Assembly (NCBI GenBank): GCA_018466975.1
Contig: CM031558.1
Location: 2,480,001-2,544,000, forward strand
Origin: Sparassis latifolia
Lineage: Eukaryota; Basidiomycota; Agaricomycetes; Polyporales; Sparassidaceae
Length of the DNA stretch: 64,000 nt
Direction: 5' to 3'
In this document: positions 42,201-54,530 of the stretch, one piece after another
Numbering within the stretch: the stretch's first letter is position 1
Layout of the letters: every line of letters begins with the position of its first letter
The notes under the pieces: model-generated
What the model saw: only the letters and a program-made list of their open reading frames with translations
What the model was told of the DNA's origin: nothing
Database searches by the model: none
Position numbers and translations under genes: made by a program

Positions 42201-43100
42201 CTTACCGACGTAGGATGCAAAGGTCCGGACGCCCCAATCTACCACTTCGACTGCATTGTCCAATTCCCGTTCTGAACTGGAAGCCACTGCCCCTTTCCGC
42301 AGCCTCGTCATCCTTTCCACTGCATCCGCAATGATAGTTAAGACAGCTTCATTGATGCGCCCTGCATCCCGCTCTCGTACTGCATCTCGAACACGTGCAT
42401 CGCGGTTCTGCCGCGACATATTATATTGTCGTGCCGCTTTGACGATTTGATCTGCTACCTCACCAGATATCTCGAGAATGATGTGGAAGAAGAGAAGGGA
42501 GACGTGAGGGTTGAACGTAGACTCCGAGGTGGACTCTGCAGGCTGGACGAGAGTAAAGAAGTCGATGAAGAAGGTGGGCCACTGTTCGATGTATGTACAC
42601 AAGAAGAACAATGTTAGTGTATGAGCGAACTTGTTGCGTAAAACTGGGCAGGGTCCTCAATATCGGTCAAAATGAGCGGTGTTCTATTACACTCACATGT
42701 CGCATCTGCCTCCGCAGAACCATAGATATACTCCGACTGTATATAAGATACGAGAGCTTGTTGCAAGGTCTGGAAGGAATCTTCGTCTAGTGGTTCGAAT
42801 CTTGAGACAGAAGGGAAGATCTCGAGTCAACAGAGGTAACACGCTGGGCAGCACATGCACTCGCCTGTTCTCCAAGAAATCGTCTAAGACACGCAGTGCA
42901 AAAAATCGCGCTTGTGGAGGATACTTTCTGCCACCGTTGGGACCGACGTCAATGAATATGGCCAAAGCGAGCCTCCAGGTATTGGATACATTTTGTTGGA
43001 TAGTCGATATATACTCGAGAGCTTGCTGGTGCAAAGCCCCCTGTAATGGATCAGACGCAATGAGTATCGCGTGTACAAACTGGCTGAGGTCCTGCTCCAT
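39235..43100 (-). CDS. LOS1: tRNA exportin (exportin-T, Los1)
   Basis: Thirteen exons (43100-42865, 42800-42696, 42644-42206, 42156-41833, 41778-41638, 41583-41419, 41370-41187, 41136-40881, 40815-40257, 40204-40052, 39994-39814, 39764-39499, 39414-39235) total 3,189 nt, 1,062 residues, the usual size. The start MEQDLSQFVHAILIASDP and the following ARFFALRVLDDFLE match the family N-terminus. The rest is HEAT-repeat helices, with an acidic insert (DPEDMDEDDKS). It ends MRDLDAKTFRKYFTDFVRASRAGS. It carries mature tRNA out of the nucleus with Ran-GTP. The first intron has a GC donor (GCGAGT at 42864). The frame is open upstream to 43280, but the family start is at 43100. Confidence 0.92.
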
Positions 43101-43429
43101 ATTTCGCACTGACAGTGCGTTTTGCGCCAGGTAGGATGAGGAGAAATGAGAGCGGGCCAATTGCTTGACGGTGGCTTGACTCGCGATTATCTTTCTCGCC
43201 CACGTGAGCACGCCAATCGATCTCGATCCCTGTAAGTACGTAAGGAAGTTTGCGTTGGTTGAGTCGCAGCATCTTGACATTCTCGAGAGGGCATTACTGA
43301 TACATCGTGGAATCGTAAAGATACATCGGTCAGAATATCATGAAGGCATCAGAACGTAGTGGCATGGTCAAGATATGTAATATCCCCAGAAAAAGGCGTG
43401 AACGAATCTGTCGAGATGTCCACGCGAAC

Positions 43430-45664
43430 TCATACCCACACGCCACGAAGCTCAGGTAAAATACCAAGGTTTAGTTGCCATGTGTCGTCGTCATTTTCTG
43501 TGACCCATAGACCCCAGAATTTCGTGGAATCCCCTAGACAATCGACCCGTCTCATACCTTGACTCCATTCATACCCAGGCAGACTGGGTGTAATCATGCA
43601 TCGCGTGTACATCGACCCCACCATTTTCTCGTAGTTTTGAGGCGAGCCCAATGCTGATATGTAGCTCACCTCGTCCTGTGAGAGACGGATTTGGAAGTAC
43701 TCGTAGATTGCCATGACGATGTCCCTCACCGTCACAGCATCTCTGTTTTTAACAATGATGGGGCCCCAAAGATCGCTGACAACCCCAAGATCACAATGAA
43801 TGTGAGCTCTCTGTACGGGAGGGTACGTTGCCTGATCATTCATCTTCGGTTTTAAATCAACAACGAGTTCGCGACCTGTGATGCGCTTTGCTGTTGAGGG
43901 GTGTTGGGTGATATCCCATCTCACATGAGGCATCGAGGGATTAGCGGGATTGGGTATGAGCCAAGGGCAGAGCACGATATGTCGGGTCGACAATATTGGA
44001 GTAAAAGTAGAAGATGGTGGCCAGGTTCCGGGCATCCAGCCGACCGGCGCTCTGCCAGGGAGCGGGAAACCGCCCGACAAAAGTGCTTGTGCGGCACTAT
44101 CGAATGGTGTAGCCGGTAGTGTGCGCGGCACAACTGGTCCTGAGCCCCAAAATACCTGAGGAGGAATGTGCGGGTGAGGACAAGGATGGGGTACCCATCC
44201 GCCTCTTCCAGTCATCGCGGAATTGCAAGCAACAGAAGGGGTCTGGACACAGGGAAGTAGGTTCACATTTTGAGGCCCAGCGAATGCCACGCGAGGCATG
44301 ATCTATTGAAGAGAAAGAATCCCAGTATGAGCGCGGTCCCGATGATGAACTTATCTGCGTACCATATGGAACGGAATACAAGCCGGGTGACCTTGAGACT
44401 GGTCATTATCACCTTCTGAATATTCCGACTCGGAGTCTCCAGCGGCCCGTCTTGGTGGAATACGGGGTGGGCCCCCAGAGGAGCCACCGGGCGACCTTCT
44501 CGACGGATGAGAGCGTAATGAGCTGCAAGATGAGTTACAGGATGGGGTTCTGGATGTAGTCCCCGGAAGCATTTCGGGTGGAAGGGTAGGGAAATACCCT
44601 GATGAGACACTTGGAGGACTGGTCGGGCGAGAAGGAATGAATCTACGAGTACGAGACGAGCTGCCAACAGGCTGATTCTTTGCAGAAGTCCTCTGTGAAC
44701 TGCTCGACGACGCCCTTGGAAGCGTCGGCACGTTTCCCGCTATAACACTTCGAGAATGTGCCCCAGCAGTATCTCTCGGAGACATTGTACGTTGCGCAGC
44801 CGTAGTGTGAGAGTCATGTACAGTGCCTTCAACACGGTGATCGGGTGACACTTATATTCAGAGTTAGCAACATTGTTACTCATAAGAGACGAACAAACAA
44901 ACATGTATATGTCATAGAGCTTGCTGCAGTTCTGGGTGGTGCTGGCGTTCTCGCAGGATGGGCCGTAGCCCGAACGTGATGCAAATGACTCACTCTGTCG
45001 TGAGCATCGTCATTGGCTAGTGCTAATTTCATCAGCAAAACTCGATACGCTGGGAATATACTGCTTTACCTGTGTACCTCAAGCAGTTCTCAGCAGTCGG
45101 AGGTGAGGGTGGTGTGACGCGGATTGAAGGATCAACAGACGGCCGCGAGGAATGGTTGGAGTGCGGGAACAAGAAATCTCTATGACTTGAATGCGGTGAT
45201 GCAGCATCCGTGCCACCAGAGCACTGTGATATGTCTGCACGACGGCGAAGTATTCCGTGCCCAGGGTTTGCATCTCGATGATGAGAAACATGGTGCTGAT
45301 GTCCTTCAGCTTCTAGTAATGGACAATTCGAAGACGTTGTGGTAAAGTCTGTGTCGCTGCCGTAGTTTGGAGTGTTCGAACAATCGTATAGTATCTCGCG
45401 TCCAAGGTTAGCACGTCCGAGTCGATGATCCGGAACACGGTTATTCAAGGGTTGTGGTGCGACTTCAGCAGTGTCTGGAATATGAGGCGCATCTGTTCGA
45501 TTTCGAAGTATACTGTGGCCAGGATAGAACTCTCGATGGTGAGGAACATGGCGTGGGTAACTTTCAACATCTGCGGTATTCTCGTCATCGCCACCGTACA
45601 TGGCGGTCTGATCCCGCGATACGGATTCGTCTTTTCGAAGGGATCTGAGCCAGCAAGAAGGCAT
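43430..45664 (-). CDS. DUF6699 protein with long disordered N-terminus
   Basis: Four exons: 45664-45070, 45022-44903, 44850-44363, 44302-43430. The total is 2,076 nt, 691 residues, with all junctions in frame. The last 190 residues contain the domain: VRWDITQHPSTAKRITGREL, HIHCDLGVVSDLWGPIIV, RDIVMAIYEYFQ, then RRVDCLGDSTKFWGLWV and DDTWQLNLGI. This is a basidiomycete-specific domain of unknown function. The first 400 residues are Ser/Pro/Arg/His-rich with repeated HxxHxxxPGHxIL-like phrases (RHVPHHREFYPGHSIL and HHVSHHRDANPGHGIL), an internal duplication. The start could lie in an upstream exon, because a TTGCAG acceptor-like site sits at about 45695. Confidence 0.78.
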
Positions 45665-46884
45665 GCCTAGCTCTATAAATGACGCGGACTGCAATTAGTG
45701 AGAAAAGGAGGCACGCGCAGCGCGCGTAAGACTGGAGGAAGGGTTAGAGTAAGTGAAGGGCTCCAAGTGCGCAGTCCTCGGTCAACGAGATGGTGTGTAC
45801 TGCATAGTTGCACGGTCGACCTGCGTGATACTTTAAAGACACTATTTATGCAATACTGCGAGCGAGGGACCTACCTTAAGTACGGATACCGTCACGTCCA
45901 CGCCAGAGACACACGGTTACCTGGAGACTTTTTGTATTCTATACCACCAGCAGGTATAGAAAGAGCAACGTCCATCGCATCACATCGACGAGCGTCGCCT
46001 GAAAACAAGACGGGTCTTAGCGAGAGTTGTGGGTCCGTGAGAAAAGCACGGATTAGTATGACCAAGTACGGTTGGCGTTGGACCAGCTGGCTTGCTCCGG
46101 ACTATAGCTGCACATGTTGCCAAGCGACCTACGGAATATTCACCAACGAACCTCCACTGAGAACTCGTATGTGCAAACTTGGACTCAGAGCGCTTGTCAC
46201 TATGGTCTTCACACGAAGGCGCCGCGCCCTTGTCCTGTTCTATATCTGGCAGGCGAAGTGGTTTGATGCAAGCTGTATAAGTTACTGTGATTGGCATATA
46301 TTGTACTCCTTAATATGCGGTATTTCCCGTCTTTACAAGTACTGTGGTGTATTCAACGCACCGTGGTCTGCCGCTGTGAGGAAGACTTTCCCTGAGAGTC
46401 GTCGCTTCCGCCTCCGGGCCTGTGACGTTCCTTAGTACATTATAAATAGAACCAGCCTGAAGCACCTGAAGATGTGTACAGCGATGTTCCAGGAATTCGA
46501 ACAACGAATTGTGAAGTTCTGCTCATCTACGTGTGATCTATAACAATTCTCAATAACTATCGCACGGTGATTCGTGGGCTCTGCGTACTTTAACGAACGT
46601 CCGGGGTACCGGTTGGAGACGCGCTAAGCGGCTTACCGGCTATGGCTGCCAGTCGGGACATTTGCAAAATACATATACTAGATCGGATCCATCCTTTCAC
46701 CTCAAGCACTCCAGCACGTGAAAGGTGCGACTTATTATTGCCACTAATCGTTGTACCTGGAACTTTCACTAAATTACGCACAAGTTACATCTATCGAGAA
46801 GATGCGGTCCAACACGCCTAGTAGCACGAGAGTTCAATTGGTCAATTACAAACAGCCTAGGGATGCGAGTAGGAACTCACCGAT
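45665..46884. other. 1.2 kb spacer with one unexplained open frame
   Basis: The plus strand is open from 45698 to 46435 (about 245 codons, GTG first), rich in Arg and Cys with no recognisable motif. It overlaps the likely promoter of the DUF6699 gene. I consider it a chance frame but cannot exclude a gene. Nothing else is seen. Confidence 0.3.
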
Positions 46885-48560
46885 TTACACAAAGTCCAAG
46901 ACATATACATCACCGTTGTAAAGGCCCATACACAATCGACCGCTCACCTCGTCAAACGCAAGAGAATGACAAGTGTTCGGTGTGAACGGCAGCTGAGGAT
47001 CAGGGGGAAGCAGCTCATCAACGACGGGCTTCCCGTCCACCAACCGATACCGCATCACCCGCTTTTGTTGAATCTCCCAGTTGTGCTCTAACCACACCGC
47101 CCGACGTCCAGTCGCACCCACCTGGGCAAGCTGCGCAGATACGTCTGGGGGAGTGAGGAAGCATTTTGACACGACAGGTAAACGTGGTCCATCCACGTTA
47201 AGAGGGAAGCGAAAGACTTGGCCGACACCGGGATGTCCCAAAGTAGGATCAAAAACCATTACAGACAGGAAGGAATAGGATGTAGAGGAAGTGCAGGCGA
47301 TGTCGGAAACCCGACGCAGTCCCTGACTGAGCGGTTCGGCGTATTCAGCGAGAACGGCCCCTAAATCCAAGTATTCGTACTCCAGAGCTTGTCCGGACAA
47401 CGAATCTTGCATATTGTCCGGCACTGTGAGTACTTGATGTAACAGTTCCGGCAGCCGGTAGATACGAAGCACGAGCGAATATTCTATCTTGCCAAGCAGG
47501 AGAATATGCCCTTCATGCAAATTCACAGATAATGAAGAGAATGGCTGGGGTGTTTTATGAGCATGTCAAAGAACGGCCAGCGTATTGGACTTGCCTGTAC
47601 GAATCGAGGATGTACATAGCACAGCGTATCTGAATCCGAGTTAGCAAGCAGAATCTGAAGTGGATTTTCGCCAGCAATTCCGCCTTGCAGAAACACCACG
47701 GTGACAGCTAGCACGTTTCCGCAGGTGGCGATCAGATGAATCATTGGACGGATACGGATAGCACGCGGATGACAAGGCACATCCAATCTCTTCGGTGCAG
47801 ACCGCAGAGAATTCCTCATGTATGAAAGTTCTTCACGCTGCAGACGTAGCAAGTGGATCTCGATATAACTAGAAGTATTCTTCGGTATGGTCTGTTGTGC
47901 GCTACTGACGCCTCAGCCAACTTGACTGAGTATTGGACCGCAGCGCTGCTCACCGTGACTCGTCGTGCACTCCTACCACCAAGTAGGCCAGAACACCCCC
48001 CTCCTGCACTGCCATGGAGACGCTTCGATATGTACCAGGGAAATCAATGCGTGTAATTCGACGTGGATCCTCCACATCTTGTAATGACCACAGCGTGACG
48101 CATGAGTTAAAACGCCATCGGTGCGAGCGACGCTGTGCCGTCAAGAGCCACTTTCCTCCCGGAAGAAGTTGCATCTCGTCGACATATGGCTCTTCCGAGG
48201 AGGACACTATTGCTTTAGCAGCCAGACGAGGAGTGGATCGTCTCCAGTTTGCCTCAAGACGAAGAGCCCTAATCGCGAGTCTTTGCAATTCGTCGCTCGG
48301 AAGCGAGAGCGGCCGAACTCCGAGGGGAAGATCCAAGGGTTGATGATTGTCTGCGCTTATTTTGTGCCAAAGATAGTCCGCAGAAGCTAATACGTGTAGG
48401 ACGCGACATGTCTGTGCGAAACGGATGATCGTACAATCAGATCATTGCTGAAGGGATAAAAGTGCGTTGTGCGCACCTGCTTGAGCGATAGGACGTCTTT
48501 TACGGAGAGATATGTCGCTATTTCGAGCAGAAGGTCGTGAGGAAGGTCGGTGAGAGTCAT
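46885..48560 (-). CDS. F-box protein, adaptor for SCF ubiquitin ligase
   Basis: Four exons (48560-48477, 48411-47954, 47868-47595, 47544-46885) total 1,476 nt, 491 residues. The F-box is residues 1-30 (LTDLPHDLLLEIATYLSVKDVLSLKQ) and would bind Skp1. The following SADYLWHKIS resembles the usual end of fungal F-box regions. The rest contains beta-propeller-like phrases (CVTLWSLQD, GDVYVLDF), so it may bind substrate through a propeller. The third intron uses a GC donor (GCAAGT at 47594) and a CCCAG acceptor at 47545. An in-frame upstream ATG (48617) would add 19 residues; the shorter start is preferred because it puts the F-box first. It shares a 212 bp divergent promoter with the next gene. 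Confidence 0.82.
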
Positions 48561-48772
48561 GAGTATCACGGTAGCTGAAACGGAGAGCTCGAGCATGCTG
48601 CAGGCGAGTCGAGTCATGACAGCGGGCGTGCTTTGATAAGATAAGATAAACGCTTGCTACGGTCCGGCAACTCGGCGTCTCCCTCTTGCATATAAGGTGG
48701 CCTGGCGGCCTCCTCACCCCTTTCTACAGGTCATACAACTCACATACAAGTCTTCCCATCATCTCTCCAACC
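48561..48772. promoter_or_regulatory. Short divergent promoter
   Basis: 212 bp between divergent start codons of the F-box gene and the 745-residue gene. It holds a CATATAAGG-like word at about 48688 on the plus side. No factor site is claimed. Confidence 0.4.
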
Positions 48773-51112
48773 ATGGACACACTCGATCCCAGTAATCTGT
48801 CTGAGCTCGAGAGCTTGTCTGACTCGGATTGGTTAGATATCAGCAGCAGGGCATCCGGAGATACCGACTCCGTTACTGGTTTCGACGACAGCGATCGCGA
48901 AGATGTCGACAACAGACCGTCCTCCCGGAGGTCTTTCAGCAGCATCGATAGTTCTCGCGATGGCGATGTGCAAGGTTGGGAAGGCTTGGCCGAAGACGGC
49001 TTTGATGAATCTCCCCCAGGAGAGTGTTTGCTACATGTCGACACCGTATCGCTCTCCTCTCGATTGGCAGCGCTCTCGAGTGCTTCGGTGCCTTTCCACA
49101 AGGACGATGAAGACCCCGAGGAGGAGCAGCGCGTCAAGGATGCACTCGATCAGAGCATGATGAGCACCCTCAGCTCGTCGCGTTCCAATTCTCTGAATGC
49201 GTCTGTGCAGACCTCAATTGTCCATTCTCGTGATCTCAGACTTTCCTTCCCTGATCCACTCACAAGTTCGTGTGATGAACATATGAATACGTCGTACGAA
49301 GACGTGTCGGTCCCATCGGATCCAGTTACGACTGCCCCCGACGCTGAAGCCGACACACTGCTTCCATCTGTCACGGAACTTATCGCTACCACTTTGGCGC
49401 CTTCTGCTGCGGATCCGGGTTCAGTCGCTATACCCGAGGTCCCTCAGGAAGACGTGTTCGAAGCTGGACAAGCCAAGACGAGCCCTGATTTCTACGTCGT
49501 TTTGTACGGCGTCTCACCCACAACGAAGTGGTCTCTAGTCGATAAACTTCTTGAGAAGATTGCTCATGGCACGTCTATGACTTTGTCGTCCGATTTTATG
49601 GAGCAGGACAATGCGTTTCCTCATGTTTCATTCGTGCCTCGTGGAGAGTCACGAGAGAAGCGTGTCGTCTCTATTGTTGACCGCACAGACTTGCTCAAGG
49701 GCGGCGACAATGTAGGTGTTTGTCTCCTCTTGTGCTGGGAACTAACTTCAACCCCTTCCAGTCGAGTTATGTTTCCTTAGATCGGCCATCCTTGGCGATT
49801 GTGTTCCTTCCTGCTACTGTTCTGAATCTCCCGGAGCATACGCTCTACCTCCCCATGTTAGCGCAGAGTTTCAGCGTCGTCGATCTGCCATACTGTCCAG
49901 ATCATCTCCTCGACGCTGAGCAACAGTGGGAGACTTGTGGAATACCTCACAGCAAGGTCGTGCGTTTGGCCCGCGGTTCTTCGTCGGTCGTTGAGCCCGA
50001 CGAAGTGGAACGTGCGAGGCCATTGCAAGTTGCTCGCGCGTTGCGACCCGTTTTAGCTATGGAAGTCAGTACCTCAATGCAGAGACTGCGTTCTGCACAT
50101 GCGTTGACTATGTAAGTGGCAAAGCATTGTTTAGTTTTGCCATGGGCTAAAACCCCTCTCCAGTTTTGCGGTCTTGTCTATTGTCCTTGGATGCGTGATC
50201 AAGGGATCGCTTACACAGTCTACTGCGACATATCTTCCACAGCAGCAGCAGACTTCCTCACTTTGGGGTCTCCTCCGCCCGCCCACTGCGCCAGTCACGT
50301 CATCATCTCCGGCAAATCATTCGAATGCCCTTGCCTCATCATCGCTGAAGGATTTTGCCCTGGCGGTCCTTTCTCCTGCTCCCTCAGTCGCTACAACTTC
50401 CGCCTCGCGATTGTCTTCCACGGCGACTGGAGTAGCCAACCACGCAGTGCTCACGGGCGCGCCTTCCGAATGCAATTGCGGTTGCGGTCTCATTACTTGG
50501 CCTGGGAAATACGAGTTATCCAATGAGTTGGCACTTCGGCCTACGCCCTCTGTCCCCTCTTTGAGGGCAGAGGAACGCAGCAAAGTCGGCCTCTCCTTCA
50601 TGTCTACCCAGCCACAGGGTAAAGGCAAAGGGAGAATTCCAGCGGATGGATCATTGTACGAGTTGAGTACGCGGATCGCTGGTGCGCTCTCGGAATACTT
50701 CGATATCGGAACTGTCGTGGCGGTCGTACACAAAGAATTCCAGGACATTTTCGACGCGCTGGATGAACTTGTGGACGCAATCAGGCGGCAGACAGCGTCA
50801 GCTTGGGATCAGTCGAGAGGGATCGTGCGGTCGCTGCAAGAGCAGATGGAGCAGAGGCATGTGCGGGCACGCAACCGGGCTCGAGAGCTCAAGGATATGG
50901 GTGGGCGGCTGATGTCGACGGTCGGTGATCATGTTCGCGAGCGGACGGGGTTGGCGAAGAAGACTGCGCGGGCCCTGCGCGATAGCGTTGTTGCAATGGA
51001 CACGTGGAAGACTGCGCGGGAACGCAGGATTGAAGCGATGAAAGTGAGGAAGATGGGTAGGGAGCGACGACTGCAGCGACAGGGGAGAATGCGTCGTGCC
51101 CTGAAGCACTAA
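48773..51112 (+). CDS. 745-residue protein with one membrane segment, unknown role
   Basis: Three exons (48773-49711, 49762-50111, 50164-51112) total 2,238 nt, 745 residues. The N-terminal third is acidic and Ser-rich (LSELESLSDSDWLDISSRAS). A folded-looking part follows (DFYVVLYGVSPTTKWSLVDK, LAIVFLPATVLNLPEHTLYL). A hydrophobic stretch at about residues 428-443 (LTIFAVLSIVLGCVIKG) is the likely membrane anchor. The C-terminal 200 residues are charged and helical, with coiled-coil character and an Arg-rich end. I recognise no domain. The layout suggests a cytoplasmic N-domain anchored in an internal membrane; that is inference. It converges on the RNB gene with a 373 bp gap. Confidence 0.75.
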
Positions 51113-51485
51113 TGGACGTTGGTCGTGCGGACCACACTATGGTACGTCATTGTCTTTTCACTGTGTACACTGCGTGGCACTATTTCCCTCTAATACGACA
51201 GGCTCGGTGTACAATTGTAATGTTGTCCCTCCTATGTTCAAATTGGTGTAAATTACATGCATATATGTTATGTTCTCTTCATTCTTCTTTGACGGGAGTC
51301 CAGTCCTCACGAACGACACACAACTCATTCGTAATGATCTGGATACGTACGTGCTGCATCAGAGAATGGGGGCTATATTCCGTCAGCGGAATAGTACTTA
51401 TTACGAGTTCGTAGATTATCATTACAGTGTGCAAGCTGAAGTAACAGTGTAATATGCCGACTGAGTACTACGAACAGACAATGCA
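51113..51485. other. Convergent intergenic region
   Basis: 373 bp between two 3-prime ends. AT-rich; no gene seen. Confidence 0.4.
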
Positions 51486-54449
51486 CTATCTCTTTGTCAC
51501 AGTAATATATGGTCTGAGACCGCAACGCGCGGTGTCAATCTTCACTGCGACCTCGTCACCGAGCGGGCAATTGTCAGATTTATCCAGACCCACCAGAATC
51601 GCCCTTAGACCAAGCGCAGGTATGTCCAAGTTAATCTGATCAGATGCGAGGTGGCGGTTATGGATCATTGTCCCAATTATCCGACCAACCAGCGATCGCA
51701 GTGGATCGGGCCGGTCCAAGTTCCTCGCATCATCACCGGCCATCCATCTCTGAATAAATGACACGGCCCAGAAGTTCTGCTGAAGCACAGCAGCCCTCTT
51801 CATACGGTCCTCGCCATAGGTGAGCCATTTGATGAATTCTAACAGCCATTGTTCGGTGAAAGGGCTACCCGCTGAAGAACCGGAGTTTACGAGAGTGTGC
51901 TTGATCTGCCAGTGAGCCACCATATCGGAGAAACGACGTAGCGGAGATGTGACACGTAGGTAACCGTCGCTGGCAGGAATACCAAGGATGCCATGGGGGC
52001 CGGGTGTGAGCTGGTACCATGAAGATGGGGTAACTGTGCGGAAACGGAGTACATCTGCGCCATTGACATATCCGGCAGAATCTCGAGAAGCAAGCAACTG
52101 CTCGACCCCGCCTTCAACCTCCGTTTGAAAAGTCCCAACCGCTCGACGAAGACCGAGAAGCCCCCGATCTCTAAAGAAACATGAAGCAACACGACTTGCT
52201 GCTTTCATGAATTCAGATACCATGCCTCTGGAGCCACTATCTTGTGCCAGAGTTTCCGTCACAGAGTATATGACTTCTGGGAAGCCTCGAAAAACGGATG
52301 GACTAGAGAAACCAGCGGTTCTGGAAGGTAAAGGCTTGGAGGGCAAGAATATTTCCACTTTATTTCTCGAGTAGGCTATCGCACCGTGTTTGATGCGATC
52401 CGCCAAGATACGCCCAGCAACGTTTTTGAGAGCGGTCAGATCTTTCAAAATTGCAATATCGATAGGCGAAGTATCTCGTAGACGAATGGATGTTGGACGG
52501 TTGCCGAAGGGATAATGCGATGATGAACCAGAATGACCCATGGCGGCATCGACGTCGGCGTACGTGAGAGTGGTCACATTTTTTACCAGACCAGCTCTCA
52601 CCGCGTAGTCGATAATACGTCCAGCCTCATCGACCTTCAAGCTGAAGGTCAAAGTTGGTTGAGACATCCCATTTTTTTGGCGAGAACCCAAGCTGCACTG
52701 ATCGATGAGCGGATGGCGGGGTAGCATAGGGATAGTTCGATCGACCCAATATGCAGTTCCCACCTTTCTGAGTGCGTGGCGCGCCCAAATGTGAGTCGGT
52801 GGTATAACCGACGTGGGATCTGCGACGTGAACATGTATCCATGCATGTTCTGGTTGTGAAGGCACGCTCTCAATCGAGATGCCGTCGTCAAGTTCCTCCG
52901 CAATCGCATCGTCGATAACATAGACCGGTAGGTCACCAAAGTCATGCCGAATGGACTCAGCGATATCGTGAGGGTATACATCCTCCGGTCCTAGCGGCTG
53001 AGCAGATTGGGGACGCATGACTAGTGAAGGAGTCTTCCCGCCCGGCTTGTCCTTTGGCATCCGTAGTGGAGGGGTCTCAAGAGTATCGTGATAATCTCCC
53101 CGCGTAATGACATCCTCCCAAGGAGGAAGGACACCTATCTCGGACAAGAACTTGGAGCACATCGCATCGTCTATGTCTCCCGTATACAGATCAATCCTCT
53201 TGAGAATATCAGATTGGGCCAGTTGGTATGGATCTTCCTGTATCGTTCGTCTGGAACGATTAGCGTGCTGGAAATATCGAATGAAGAGGCGATCATCGGG
53301 GGTGAACTCCATGCTCGTATCGAGCTGCTCGGAGGGAGGCTCGGTCCAGCTTACGAGGGTTACTGCTCGCGATGCTAGAATTTTCCGCTTTGCCTTCTCG
53401 ATGAACGCAAGTAAGCGAGGATCCCGACGCAATACCATTGTGTCCACAAGGTTGAGATCGGCCAAATGATGTCGAGGTCGGACCCAAAAAGACTGCTTGG
53501 AGGAAAAATTCCTGGATTCAGCAACGAAGTGTTTGTGTTGCTTGAAAAGGTGCTTGTGGACAACAAACTTTGTCATCAGCGGAATCGGATTGGAATAAGG
53601 ATCAACCATCCTCGCAACTTCATTTTCTGTAACTTGGGACCAAGCATTTGGATCTTCAGCACAGCATTTCTCGTAAAGGGGCACCAGCGAATGAGAAAGG
53701 ACGTTAGTCTTGCGTTCGAGCGCCACCTCGAAGCCTCGTAGTCGTTTGAGGGCATGCACACGAGCAGCAAGCTGATGCTCGTCCTGGGCATCAATTTCTC
53801 GCCCACATCGCTCGACGAGATCCTGGTCCATGAAGGAAGAGATGGCAAACATGATGTCCATGTCCGTATGAGGCCAAAGTTCTCCCGTCACGGACAGAGA
53901 ATAATAAATAAATGCCGTGTCAAGAAAGCTACCATAGAGAACTATAGCATGAGAAACGATGTCGTTCCTACGCAGGGTGACTTCAGACATCGCATGACTC
54001 TGGAAGTCCACAGCATGCGTGGCTCACCTGCGTATCTCGATCAACGTACCCGGCTCAAACGTTTTACTCGGCTGGCTCTCGAACTCTTCCAAGTACGTCG
54101 AATCGCTAAAGCTTGGTGCCGAGAGAAACAGCTCCTTCTCCATCGAAGACCCGACAAGAGGATGCTTCTTGCTCGAGAGTGAAGCAGCGAGTTGCTTTGC
54201 CTCGCCACCATAACCCTGCGTGGTCTTCCATCCTTTCTTTCCGTCGAGATTTGATTTTCCTATGAGGCGCTTTGTCCAATGCTCGACCACTTCGAAATCG
54301 TCGTGCGGAAGGGCTGCAGGCGCGCTGCGTTTGGGAATGGAGTAACTATAACGACGTGCAACGCCGACATCTGAGAGATGAACATGTTGGTTTGAAGTAG
54401 CTCTCCAGGCAGCGCGCTCAGCGAGGGAGCGGGCTCCGTGTCGGTGCAT
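51486..54449 (-). CDS. Mitochondrial RNB exoribonuclease (Dss1 / Cyt-4 type)
   Basis: Two exons (54449-54028 and 53967-51486) total 2,904 nt, 967 residues. The N-terminus (MHRHGARSLAERAAWRATSN) is basic and fits a mitochondrial presequence. The RNB domain begins near residue 490 with YVIDDAIAEELDDGIS, which holds the catalytic Asp cluster in the form seen in mitochondrial members. It continues with WIHVHVADPTSVIPP, RTIPMLPRHPLIDQCSLGS and, further on, YLRVTSPLRRFSDMVAHWQI, the usual late RNB motif. The enzyme degrades RNA 3-prime to 5-prime, in the mitochondrial degradosome with helicase Suv3 in yeast. The region between the first residues of exon 2 and VTGELW is longer than expected and might hide a small in-frame intron. 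Confidence 0.88.
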
Positions 54450-54530
54450 GGCACTGACAGGCGAATTCGAAAAGTCGATCCGTCCTACTCCCCGTAACTC
54501 GCTTAGCTCCGATCCCGCCGGAGGCCATTT

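Noticed and set aside
42785..42805. GGTTCGAATCTTGA resembling a tRNA B box
   Set aside because: No acceptor stem, A box or anticodon arm is nearby, and the bases encode the start of LOS1 exon 2.
45698..46435. A 245-codon plus-strand frame as a real gene
   Set aside because: It starts at GTG, has an unusual Arg/Cys-rich composition, lacks introns unlike most neighbours, and overlaps a promoter. Kept only as a note.
21225..48560. RING, cullin-3 and F-box genes as a ubiquitin gene cluster
   Set aside because: They are separated by unrelated genes, cullin-3 does not use F-box proteins, and such families are abundant. Proximity is probably chance.
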